DNA from: Starkeya sp. ORNL1
Lineage (GTDB): Bacteria > Pseudomonadota > Alphaproteobacteria > Rhizobiales > Xanthobacteraceae
Assembly (NCBI RefSeq): GCF_012971745.1
Contig: NZ_CP048834.1
Span: forward strand, 4,216,001-4,280,000
Direction: 5' to 3'
Length of the DNA stretch: 64,000 nucleotides
Notes under the pieces: generated by a model
Told to the model about the DNA's origin: nothing
Seen by the model: the letters and a program-made list of their open reading frames with translations, nothing else
Database searches by the model: none
Shown: positions 55,961 through 63,775 of the stretch, in pieces
Position numbering within the stretch: position 1 is the first letter of the stretch
Layout of the letters: every line of letters begins with the position of its first letter
Position numbers and translations under genes: made by a program

Positions 55961-56995
55961 ATGAACTGGAAGATGACGGTCGCATCCGCGGCATTCGCGA
56001 TCCTGGGGTTCGCCGGCAGCGCGGCGGCCGAAGGCGCGCTCAACATCTACAATTGGGGTGACTACACCAGCCCCGAGCTGATCAAGAAGTTCGAGGCGAA
56101 GTACAACGTCAAGGTCACGGTGACCGACTACGATTCCAACGATACCGCGCTCGCCAAGGTGCGCGCCGGCGGCCACGGCTTCGACATCGTCGTGCCGTCC
56201 GCCAACTACGTGCCGATCTGGGTGAAGGAAGGCCTGCTGCTCGAGGCCCGGCCCGACCAGATGGAGAATTTCAAGAATGTCGACCCGCGCTGGGTCGACG
56301 TGGCCTGGGACAAGGGGCGCCACTACACGATCCCGTGGCAGTGGGGCCTGTCCGGCGTCGGCGTCAACAAGAAGGTCTATGGCGGCGACATCAACACTTC
56401 GGCGATCTTCCTCGACCCGCCGAAGGAGTTGGTCGGCAAGATCAATGTCGAGCCGGAGATGAACGACGTGCTGTTCGCCGCCATCAAGTACTTCGGCGGC
56501 GACTGGTGTACGGCGGATAAGGACCTTTTGAAGAAGGTTCGGGACAAGCTGGTCGAGGCGAAGCCGAAATGGCTCGCCATGGACTATAGCGTCACCGAGA
56601 AGCTGCCGTCCGGCGACTATGCGGCGGTCTATTACTGGAACGGCGCAGTGATGCGCGCGCGGCTGAAGAACTCGGACATCGCTTTCGGCTATCCGAAGGA
56701 AGGCTTCCCGTTCTTCATGGACAGCGTTGCCATCCTCAAGGACGCCAAGAACGTCGAGAACGCGAAGCTGTTCATGAACTTCATCATGGAGCCGGAGAAT
56801 GCGGCGCTGATTTCGGCGTTCGCCAAATATGCCAACGGCATCAAGGGCTCCGAGAAATTCATGCCGGAGAACATGAAGGACGCGCCTGAACTCGTCGTCC
56901 CGGCGCAGTTCGAGAAGGCCGGCGAGTTCCTGACTGCCTGCCCGCCCGAGGTCAGCCAGCTCTATGCCCGCATCTGGACCGAGGTGAACAGGTGA
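55961..56995 (+). CDS. PotD-type substrate-binding protein
   Basis: A 344-residue periplasmic protein. A Sec signal peptide ends at SAAA-EGA (about residue 23), then LNIYNWGDYTSPELIKKFE is the hallmark start of PotD/PotF proteins. The polyamine-binding acidic residues are partly recognisable (DYDSNDTALAKVRAGGHGFDIVVPS), so a polyamine or other dicationic amine is a reasonable ligand. It ends the second importer operon, and the following gene is a convergent amidase. Confidence 0.93.
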   Translation: MNWKMTVASAAFAILGFAGSAAAEGALNIYNWGDYTSPELIKKFEAKYNVKVTVTDYDSNDTALAKVRAGGHGFDIVVPSANYVPIWVKEGLLLEARPDQMENFKNVDPRWVDVAWDKGRHYTIPWQWGLSGVGVNKKVYGGDINTSAIFLDPPKELVGKINVEPEMNDVLFAAIKYFGGDWCTADKDLLKKVRDKLVEAKPKWLAMDYSVTEKLPSGDYAAVYYWNGAVMRARLKNSDIAFGYPKEGFPFFMDSVAILKDAKNVENAKLFMNFIMEPENAALISAFAKYANGIKGSEKFMPENMKDAPELVVPAQFEKAGEFLTACPPEVSQLYARIWTEVNR

Positions 56996-57034
56996 TGTGT
57001 CGCGGGGCTGGAGGTCACTCTCGCCCCGCGCACT

Positions 57035-58453
57035 TTATGGCGTGCGCGGATCGATCGGCGTGGCGGGACGCAGGTTCAATACGGACTCGAGCGCACGTGC
57101 GCCCGCAAGCACGAATGCGTCGCCGCGCGGCCGGGCGACGATCTGCAGGCCGACCGGGCGCCCGTCGGCAGTGAAGCCGCAGGGCAGGCTGAGTGCCGGT
57201 GCCGTCGTGAGCGTGATCGCATAGGCGATCGCCAGCCATTCGACATAGTTCGAGAAAGTGTGGCCCGCGCACTCTTTCACGTAACGCTCTTCCACCGGAT
57301 AGGCGGCGACGATCGTGGCCGGGCACACCAGCAGATCATAGGTTTCGAAGAAGGCATTCATTCTGCGGAACATCGCGGCGCGGTTGTTCTCGGCGCGGAC
57401 AATGTCCGACATGGAAAAACCGAGGCCCTTCTCGATGTTCCAGACAACCTCCGGCTTCATCTTGTCCCGATGCTCCTTCAGCAGCCCTGCATAGCCGGCC
57501 GCGAAGCCCAGGCCGCGCAGCACCTGGAAGCTGTCGTGGGCCTCGGAGAGGTCGGGATGCGCTTCCTCCACGATGGCGCCGACCTCGGCAAATCGAGCCG
57601 CTGCGGCGCGGCAGATCGCGGCCACTTCGGGATCGACCGGGGTGATGCCGAGATCGGCCGAGAAGGCCACGCGCTTCGGCCGCCAGCCGGAGCGCGCCGC
57701 GGTGAGGAAGCTCTCGGTCCTCGGCAGCGAGACCGGATCCAGCGGACTTTCGCCGGTCATGGCGTCGAGCAGCAGGGCGGTATCCTCGACCGAGCGCGCC
57801 ATTGGCCCCTCGACCGCCAGATGCTGATCGATGCGGGCTCCGGGCAGGTTGGCGACGCGGCCGGGGCTTGGCCGCATCCCCACAATGCCGCAGAAGCTCG
57901 CGGGATTGCGCAGGCTGCCGCCGAGGTCCGAGCCTTGCGCCACCCAGGCGGTGCCGCTCGCCAGCGCCGCTGCCGCCCCGCCGGATGAGCCCGCGGCGGA
58001 CAAGTGCGTGTTCCACGGGTTTCGCGTGGTGCCCAGCACCTCATTGAAGGTGTTGCCGCCCGCACCAAATTCGGGGGTGTTCGACTTGGCATAGACGAGC
58101 CCGCCTTCCGCCTCCAGCGTCCGCACGAACAGGTCGGACACCTCGGGAACGTTGTCGGCGAAGATGGGCGAGCCATAGGTGGTGCGCACGCCCGCCACCT
58201 CCGTCAGGTCCTTGATCGGCACCGGCAGGCCGGCCAGCAATCCGCGGCTGCCAAGCGGGCGTTCCATCAATCGCCGGGCATGGTCGCGGGCACGATCGAA
58301 GCAGAGGGTGGGCAGCGCGTTGACCGTGCCGTCGACGCTCGCAACGCGAGCCTCAAGCGCATCGAGGCAATCGAGCGGCGTGACCTCGCCCCGCTGGAGC
58401 AGATCGACGATTTCGCAGGCCGACCGCTTCGTCAGGCTGGCATCACTGGGCAT
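57035..58453 (-). CDS. Amidase (amidase signature family), second copy
   Basis: A 472-residue amidase with Lys81 in LPVPIKDLTEV, cis-Ser156 in SAAGSSGGAAAAL and nucleophile Ser180 in GSDLGGSLRNPASFCG. It differs considerably from the amidase at 49856. The ATG at 58453 has AGAGGA 7 bases upstream. It lies on the same strand as, and about 150 bases downstream of, the TPR gene that ends the Ssu-type operon, so it could belong to that operon or be a separate unit facing the importer operon. Confidence 0.92.
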   Translation of the reverse strand: MPSDASLTKRSACEIVDLLQRGEVTPLDCLDALEARVASVDGTVNALPTLCFDRARDHARRLMERPLGSRGLLAGLPVPIKDLTEVAGVRTTYGSPIFADNVPEVSDLFVRTLEAEGGLVYAKSNTPEFGAGGNTFNEVLGTTRNPWNTHLSAAGSSGGAAAALASGTAWVAQGSDLGGSLRNPASFCGIVGMRPSPGRVANLPGARIDQHLAVEGPMARSVEDTALLLDAMTGESPLDPVSLPRTESFLTAARSGWRPKRVAFSADLGITPVDPEVAAICRAAAARFAEVGAIVEEAHPDLSEAHDSFQVLRGLGFAAGYAGLLKEHRDKMKPEVVWNIEKGLGFSMSDIVRAENNRAAMFRRMNAFFETYDLLVCPATIVAAYPVEERYVKECAGHTFSNYVEWLAIAYAITLTTAPALSLPCGFTADGRPVGLQIVARPRGDAFVLAGARALESVLNLRPATPIDPRTP

Positions 58454-58599
58454 CACCGAATCCTCTGCATGGCGCGTCTCGAGACGGGCATGCAGCAGCG
58501 TTACCCATCTGCCGGGCTGCTTCAATCATCCAGCCGGCGATGTCCACGAGCAGGCACTCGGATCGCCTCGCGCCGTGTCGTGACGCGCCAGGAAAGGCG

Positions 58600-59091
58600 C
58601 TATTTTATCGTGGTGCTTGAAGCGCCCGATGCCTTGGCGTGCGCGGCGGCACGATAGGCCGCTTCCAGCTTGGTGAGCTCGGGGCAGCCGGCCGGCAGGC
58701 AGAATATCTTGAGCGCCTCGATATTCTCCTGCGCTTTGTCGAGCCGGCCCGTCGTCAGATACAGCTCGCCCTGATACTCGATGGCCTGGCGGTGCGCCGG
58801 ATCGTAATAGAGCGCTTCGCGGTACCATTTGTCGGCCTCGTCATAGCGCCCGATATTGCGCAGGCTGAAGCCGAGCAAATTGAACACGTCGGCATGGCGG
58901 ACCTTCGTTGCCAACTGCTCCAGTTCCGCTGCCGCCTTGGCATAGTCGCCGGAATAGATCAGCGCGCGTATCGGCGAGAGGTCCGGCAGTTCATCGGAAG
59001 GCGGGGTGTCGACGGCGTATGCCGTTGAGGCCACCGCGAGCAGGCCAGCGACACCCATCGCCCCTGTGAGGCGGCGCAGCCCCCGCATCAC
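58600..59091 (-). CDS. Exported TPR-repeat protein
   Basis: A 163-residue protein. A signal peptide ends near TAYA-VDT (about residue 26). Then about three tetratricopeptide units follow (IYSGDYAKAAAELEQLATKV, VFNLLGFSLRNIGRYDEADKWYREAL, AIEYQGELYLTTGRLDKAQE), ending with two cysteines in IFCLPAGCPEL that may form a disulfide. It is a periplasmic protein-interaction module. Its ATG overlaps the upstream ATPase stop by four bases, so it belongs to the Ssu-type transporter operon, an unusual companion. Confidence 0.85.
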   Translation of the reverse strand: MMRGLRRLTGAMGVAGLLAVASTAYAVDTPPSDELPDLSPIRALIYSGDYAKAAAELEQLATKVRHADVFNLLGFSLRNIGRYDEADKWYREALYYDPAHRQAIEYQGELYLTTGRLDKAQENIEALKIFCLPAGCPELTKLEAAYRAAAHAKASGASSTTIK

Positions 59092-59876
59092 GCCGCCTCG
59101 GCGCGGGGCGCGTACTCGCCCATGCGCTCCAGTATCTGCCGCTTGATGCGCGCGAACTCCGGGCCGGCGCGGTCGCGCGGCAAGGGCAGGTCGACCGCGA
59201 TCTCCTCGACGATGCGCCCCGGATTGGCGTTCATGACGAGGATGCGGTCGCTCAGATAAATGGCCTCGTCCACGTCATGGGTGACGAGGATCATCGTGGT
59301 CTTCTCGACCCGCCATATGCGCAGCAGTTCTTCCTGCAGGCGCAGGCGGGTCAGCGCGTCCAGCGCCCCGAGCGGCTCGTCGAGCAGCAATATCTCGGGA
59401 CGGTTGACGAGGCCGCGCGCGATGGCGGCGCGCTGCGCCATGCCGCCGGACAATTGATACGGATAGACCTTCTCGAAGCCGCGCAGGCCGACCAGCTCGA
59501 TATGGTCGCGAATGGTCTTCCTCTTCTCGGCGCTGCTCCAGCCTGAATTCTCCAGGCTGAGGCCAATGTTCTCCTCGAGCGTCAGCCAGGGCAGCAGCCG
59601 ATGATCCTGGAACACGATGCCGCGGTCGAGGCTGGTGCCATGGATGGGGCGACCGTCGAGGCTGATCTGGCCGGAATAGTCGCCGTCCAGCCCGACGACG
59701 AGACGCAGTATGGTCGACTTGCCGCAGCCGCTCGGACCTACGATGGTGACGAACTCGCCGGCGCCGACCCGCAGGTTGATGTGTTCGAGCACCTTCAGCC
59801 GTTGCCCGTCGACATCGTAATACTTGCCGACATCGGTGATCTCCAGGGTGCCGCGCGTTGTCATGCCTGTGTCCAT
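59088..59876 (-). CDS. Nitrate/sulfonate/taurine-type ABC importer ATPase (SsuB/TauB-like)
   Basis: A 262-residue ATPase: Walker A GPSGCGKST, Q-loop DHRLLPWLTLEENIGLSL (the R-L-L-P-W form is typical of SsuB/TauB/NrtD), signature LSGGMAQRAAIARGL, Walker B ILLLDEPLGALD and switch LVTHDVDEAIYL. ATG at 59876 and 59864 are both possible; the latter is better placed relative to AGGA. It energises the permease at 61061, and its gene follows the DszB-like gene after a short stem-loop. Confidence 0.92.
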   Translation of the reverse strand: MDTGMTTRGTLEITDVGKYYDVDGQRLKVLEHINLRVGAGEFVTIVGPSGCGKSTILRLVVGLDGDYSGQISLDGRPIHGTSLDRGIVFQDHRLLPWLTLEENIGLSLENSGWSSAEKRKTIRDHIELVGLRGFEKVYPYQLSGGMAQRAAIARGLVNRPEILLLDEPLGALDALTRLRLQEELLRIWRVEKTTMILVTHDVDEAIYLSDRILVMNANPGRIVEEIAVDLPLPRDRAGPEFARIKRQILERMGEYAPRAEAA

Positions 59877-59904
59877 TCCTGTCTTAATATTTTGCCGGCA
59901 AATC

Positions 59905-59928
59905 GGCGCCGACCAAAAGGCCGGCGCC
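59905..59928 (-). other. Intercistronic stem-loop between the DszB-like and ATPase genes
   Basis: Read leftward, GGCGCCGGCC-TTTT-GGTCGGCGCC folds into a 10-base stem with one G-U pair that is paired only in the minus-strand transcript. There is no T-tract behind it, so mRNA stabilisation or partial attenuation is more likely than termination. Confidence 0.6.
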
Positions 59929-59936
59929 GTGCCATG

Positions 59937-61022
59937 TCAGGCGCCCGCCAGGGCTTCTTCCAGATAGGAGGCGTCCGCCCATTCGCTGACGTCGAAGTCA
60001 TTGGCGATGTACTTGTGGTCGAGCAGGAACTTCTTCTCGATGGCGAGGCCGGCGAGGTTCTGTGCCGAGAGGTTCGGCACGAGATCGTAGCCGCGCAGCG
60101 CCCTGGCGATCTCGTCGCGGTCGGCATAGATTGTGGTGCGGTAGAAGATATCCGCCGCCGCGTCCGGATTGGCGTTGATCCAGCGTCCGGCGCGGATCGC
60201 GGCGCGCAGAAACGCGACGATCACGTCGCGGTTCGCTTCCGCGAATTCCTTGCTGACCGAGATGGTGCGCGGCGCATTGGCGATGCGGAGCGTCCAGTCG
60301 GGATAGCGGTCGAGATCCTCGATCACCTTGAAACGGCCGGTGGCCTCCAGATGCTTGGCGACGCCGATCGAATAGTCGTACAGCGCGTCGATCCGGCCAT
60401 CGGCAAGCGCGCGGGCCTCGGCGCTGCGCACGCCCTCGGTCGAGGTCGCGGACGCGCGGCGCTGTGCCCAGATGCCCGCCGGCGTCTCGGCCGGGACTTC
60501 CGCATGCGAATCGGCGTCCTCGACATCCACGATCTGGACGTCGGACCGCGTGAGCCCGTGCACCGCGAGCGCGGCGAGGATGCCGTGCTCGGAGGTGGCG
60601 CGGCGGTGGTCGATCTTCTCGTTGCGCTGGCTCTTGTAGAGCCCGATGTGGCGGCCCTTCAGGTCCGCCACCCGATAGATATCGTCGTCGGCGCGCACGA
60701 TGATCTTGCCGGCCGGCTGCGCCTGGGTGAGACCGATCAGTACGGTCGGCCTGAGATCAGCCTTCGACCAGATCGCGGGGCTGTTGCCGCCGTCGCGGAT
60801 CAGCCTGTCCGAGGCGTGGTTGTAGTGCGCCGGCCACGGCACATCGGAAGCCTGCGAGCGCAGATAGAGCGGCCTGGCGGCGACCTTGGCCAGTTCGTCA
60901 TGGATCCAGCCGAGTTCGAGCGCGACGTTCGAGGCCACCAGGACCGGGCAGATGGTGTAGAGCAATTCGCGGACCAGGGGACGTGCACCGGTCTCGATGG
61001 TGGGGGCGACGGCAATCGTCAT
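59937..61022 (-). CDS. DszB-like cytoplasmic sulfinate desulfinase (would be annotated as an ABC binding protein)
   Basis: A 361-residue protein with the SsuA/THI5 periplasmic-binding fold but no signal peptide: it begins MTIAVAPTIETGARPLVREL. It aligns with DszB, the 2'-hydroxybiphenyl-2-sulfinate desulfinase of Rhodococcus, around the catalytic residues. Cys25 in YTICPVLVASN matches DszB Cys27 in the S-N-C-P-V motif, His66 and Arg76 (H-x9-R-x-G-G) match His60 and Arg70, and the segment GKIIVRADDDIYRVADLKGR also corresponds. It may therefore release sulfite from an imported or intracellular sulfinate. A separate true binding protein exists in the operon. Substrate unknown. Confidence 0.75.
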   Translation of the reverse strand: MTIAVAPTIETGARPLVRELLYTICPVLVASNVALELGWIHDELAKVAARPLYLRSQASDVPWPAHYNHASDRLIRDGGNSPAIWSKADLRPTVLIGLTQAQPAGKIIVRADDDIYRVADLKGRHIGLYKSQRNEKIDHRRATSEHGILAALAVHGLTRSDVQIVDVEDADSHAEVPAETPAGIWAQRRASATSTEGVRSAEARALADGRIDALYDYSIGVAKHLEATGRFKVIEDLDRYPDWTLRIANAPRTISVSKEFAEANRDVIVAFLRAAIRAGRWINANPDAAADIFYRTTIYADRDEIARALRGYDLVPNLSAQNLAGLAIEKKFLLDHKYIANDFDVSEWADASYLEEALAGA

Positions 61023-61060
61023 TTCAGCATTCCTTCAAGCGTTGATTTGAGGACGACCGC

Positions 61061-61906
61061 TCAGCCCTCATAGCCCTGCTTCCAGCGCAGGACGTAGCGC
61101 TGCAGCAGGAACATCAGGCGGTCGATGGCGAAGCCGACCAGGCCGATGATGACCATGCAGACGATCAGCTGATCGGTGATGAGCAGGCTCTGGGCGCGGA
61201 AGATGAGGTAGCCGAGGCCTTCCTGGCCGCTCAGGCCCTCGGCGGTGACCACCAGCGCCCAGGCGACGCCGGCGGCATAGCGCAGGCTGACCATGATGCT
61301 GGGCACGGCGCTCGGCAGGATGACCCGCCGCACCAATTGCACGCGGTTCAGGGTCAGCACATTGGCGAGCTCGACATGGCTCTTCTCGACATTGCGGATG
61401 CCCTGCAAGGTGTTGAGGAACACCGGGAAGAACACCGACTTGCCGATGACGAGGATCTGCGCCGGCGCGCCGAGGCCGAGCCACAGCACGATCAGCGGCA
61501 GCCAGGCGACGCCCGGAATATGGCGGATGCTGTCGAAGGTCGGGCTGAAGAAACGCTCGACATTGTTCGACAGTCCCGCCGCGATCCCGAGCACCACCGC
61601 AGCAATGGAACCATACATGAAAGCCTGGCTGACGATGGAGATGCTGCGCAGGAAATCGACATGCAGTTGCTGGCGCGTCACCATGGCGTAGAAAGCTTTT
61701 GCCGTGGCGATCGGCGACGGCAGGAAGATCGCGGGAACCCATTGGAGATAAGAGGCGAGGGACCACAGCGCCAGTAAGGAAAGCGGCAGGATCGCCCCGA
61801 TATAGATCCGGGAGGAACCGCGCCTGGCCGGTCGCCGCCGCGCGGCGGCGGCTCGCCCCGCATAAGAAGCGCCGGCAACTATATTGACATTGATGACGTC
61901 GGTCAT
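61061..61906 (-). CDS. SsuC/TauC-type ABC importer permease
   Basis: A 281-residue permease with about six helices. The EAA loop is ANVLTLNRVQLVRRVILPSAVP, and the C-terminal QGYEG is short. The early segment GAILPLSLLALWSLASYLQW and the SAPTFDSIRHIPGVAWLPL-like region (FDSIRHIPGVAWLPLIVLWL) are typical of sulfonate, taurine and nitrate importers. It lies between the binding-protein and DszB-like genes in the same operon. Confidence 0.92.
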   Translation of the reverse strand: MTDVINVNIVAGASYAGRAAAARRRPARRGSSRIYIGAILPLSLLALWSLASYLQWVPAIFLPSPIATAKAFYAMVTRQQLHVDFLRSISIVSQAFMYGSIAAVVLGIAAGLSNNVERFFSPTFDSIRHIPGVAWLPLIVLWLGLGAPAQILVIGKSVFFPVFLNTLQGIRNVEKSHVELANVLTLNRVQLVRRVILPSAVPSIMVSLRYAAGVAWALVVTAEGLSGQEGLGYLIFRAQSLLITDQLIVCMVIIGLVGFAIDRLMFLLQRYVLRWKQGYEG

Positions 61907-61928
61907 ATCCGGCTCGCTCTATGTACAG

Positions 61929-61960
61929 CCGGGATCACGGATCGTCAGCCGTGATCCCGG
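61929..61960 (-). other. Perfect 12-base stem-loop between binding protein and permease genes
   Basis: CCGGGATCACGG / CCGTGATCCCGG with an 8-base loop, without a T-tract, in the 84-base gap after the binding-protein gene. Such structures protect the upstream message from decay and so raise the binding protein above the membrane components. Confidence 0.75.
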
Positions 61961-61990
61961 TATTCCAGGCCGTGTCAGTGGATCGAATAC

Positions 61991-63082
61991 TTATTGGTAG
62001 ATCGAATATTTGCCGCCGCGGAAGAACTTGCCGTCGACGAACTCGGCGATCTGCCGGTCGTCGAGCTTGCGGTCGGTGAAGACGTCGTCGCCGTGGGCGA
62101 TGTACCAGTCCTGGAAATCGTGGATCGCCTTGCGGACGGAGTCCGCGTTCTCGTCGCCGGCGATGAACTCGTAGCCCGAGGGATCGACGATCTGGAATCG
62201 GGCGATCTCGATCGGCACGCGCGTGCCCTTCGAGATGATCTCGGAGGCTTCATCGACATTCGCCTGGATCCACGCGGTGGCGCGGCGATAGGAGATCAGG
62301 AAGGCCTTGACCGCATCCGGATAGCTCTCGGCGAAGTCGCGCATGGCGAAGAACGAGACACGGCCGGCGCCATTCTCGTAGACGCCGTTCTCCACGGTGC
62401 GGCCGACGATCTTGACCTTGCCGGAGAGATAGAGCGCGGCACCGGAATTATTGCCGATATGGGTGGCGAGGCCGTCGACCGCGCCACTCAGCAGCGCGGC
62501 GTTGCGCGCGCCATTGTTCTCGACGCCCTTGTAGCGGATCTTGCCGGTGCGTTGCTTGGTGTCCAGCGGCAGGCCAGCGGCGTCGAAGGCCTCGTACACC
62601 GAGGTGTAGGAGCAGCCGACCCGGTTGCTGCCATAGATCTTGCCCTCCATGTCGGCAATGGAGTTGATCTCGGTATTCTCGGCGCGCGCCAGCAGCGGCG
62701 TGCGATACTTGTTCGACGCCTCGGAAACCCAGACCACTACGGCATCGAGCCCATTGGCGCGGTGCGCCGTCGCCGGATAGAGCATGCGCTGCGCGATGGC
62801 GATCGAGCCGCGATTTAGGCCGGCGGATTCTGCGCCCGAAAGTTCGGCGGCGCCGCTGGCGATCAAATTGACTTCCTTGATGCCGACCTTGTCGAACTCT
62901 TCCTTGAAGATCCCCTTTTCCTTGGCGACGACGGTCCAGGGATTGTGCTGGAGATTGATGAAGGTCAGCGGCTCCGCGGCGATAGCCGACGAAGCGGTGC
63001 CCGCCACCAGCGCGAGCGCTGCCGCGCCCAATGCGATCTTGCGAACGTCGAGCCGAGCGCTCGACCACAGCCAGCTCTTCAC
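61991..63082 (-). CDS. SsuA-type ABC substrate-binding protein
   Basis: A 363-residue periplasmic protein, start GTG at 63082 with AAGGAGG just upstream. The signal peptide (KIALGAAALALVAGTASSAIA) is cleaved before EPLTFIN. The family segments are NPWTVVAKEKGIFKEEFDKV, SGAAELSGAESAGLNRGSIA and SYPDAVKAFLISYRRATAWI. It supplies the permease at 61061. It is the first gene of the operon and lies below an AT-rich inverted repeat likely recognised by the upstream Lrp/AsnC regulator. Confidence 0.9.
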   Translation of the reverse strand: MKSWLWSSARLDVRKIALGAAALALVAGTASSAIAAEPLTFINLQHNPWTVVAKEKGIFKEEFDKVGIKEVNLIASGAAELSGAESAGLNRGSIAIAQRMLYPATAHRANGLDAVVVWVSEASNKYRTPLLARAENTEINSIADMEGKIYGSNRVGCSYTSVYEAFDAAGLPLDTKQRTGKIRYKGVENNGARNAALLSGAVDGLATHIGNNSGAALYLSGKVKIVGRTVENGVYENGAGRVSFFAMRDFAESYPDAVKAFLISYRRATAWIQANVDEASEIISKGTRVPIEIARFQIVDPSGYEFIAGDENADSVRKAIHDFQDWYIAHGDDVFTDRKLDDRQIAEFVDGKFFRGGKYSIYQ

Positions 63083-63169
63083 TTCTGCCTCCTTATATAT
63101 AGCGATGACGCGTAAGTTCTGATTGCGATTACGTAACGCTATAGAAGCTGACCTGGCGACGAAACGATC

Positions 63170-63206
63170 AATAATCTTTAGTAAATACTATATTCGGAAG
63201 ATTATT
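63170..63206. promoter_or_regulatory. AT-rich inverted repeat, candidate Lrp/AsnC operator
   Basis: A perfect 9-base inverted repeat AATAATCTT/AAGATTATT (63170-63178, 63198-63206) encloses a second dyad TAGTA-AA-TACTA (63179-63190). It lies 88 bases upstream of the binding-protein GTG and immediately downstream of the Lrp/AsnC gene. The AT-rich nested form is typical of Lrp-family sites. Confidence 0.6.
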
Positions 63207-63279
63207 CTCTACTGGCGCGGCAGGTTTGGATGAACACTCCGCTGACTCGTGCAATAATGTGCTCAGGATCGGAGCGGAT

Positions 63280-63729
63280 TCAGAACGGCAGCACGGTGCG
63301 CGCGGACAGCACTTCCATGGAGAAGCGCGAGGTCACGTTCTTCGGCGCGGCGCCTTCGATGAGCCGGTTGTAGAAATTGTCGTAGGCCTCCATGTCGGGG
63401 ACGACGACGCGAAGCAGATAGTCGATGTCGCCGGCCATGCGGTAGGATTCCATCACCTCCGGCATGGACTGGATGAGCCTGCGGAAGCTCACAGTCCATT
63501 CCCGGCTGTGGCTGACGGCCTCGACGGCGACGAAGGCGGTGAGGCCGAGGCCGACCTTTCGCGGATCGACCAGCGCCACCCGCCCCTTGATGATGCCCTC
63601 ATTCTCCATGCGCCGGATCCGGTTCCAGCACGGCGTCTGCGACAGGTTCACCAGCCGCGCGATCTCGGCGATCGGCTTGGAGGCGTCGGCCTGCAGGATG
63701 CGCAGGATTTTCTGATCCGTCTTGTCCAT
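63280..63729 (-). CDS. Lrp/AsnC-family transcriptional regulator
   Basis: A 149-residue regulator. The N-terminal helix-turn-helix is DKTDQKILRILQADASKPIA then LVNLSQTPCWNRIRRMENEG; the RAM (ligand) domain begins about residue 64 and includes MPEVMESYRMAGDIDYLLRVVVPDM. ATG at 63729 is chosen. The C-terminal TVLPF ending is common in the family. It is read in the same direction as, and just upstream of, the Ssu/DszB-type operon and probably controls it in response to an amino acid or the transported compound. Confidence 0.92.
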   Translation of the reverse strand: MDKTDQKILRILQADASKPIAEIARLVNLSQTPCWNRIRRMENEGIIKGRVALVDPRKVGLGLTAFVAVEAVSHSREWTVSFRRLIQSMPEVMESYRMAGDIDYLLRVVVPDMEAYDNFYNRLIEGAAPKNVTSRFSMEVLSARTVLPF

Positions 63730-63775
63730 GGGTGATCCCGACGACGACAGCGCCGGCTCCGCCGATCCGCCGTCC

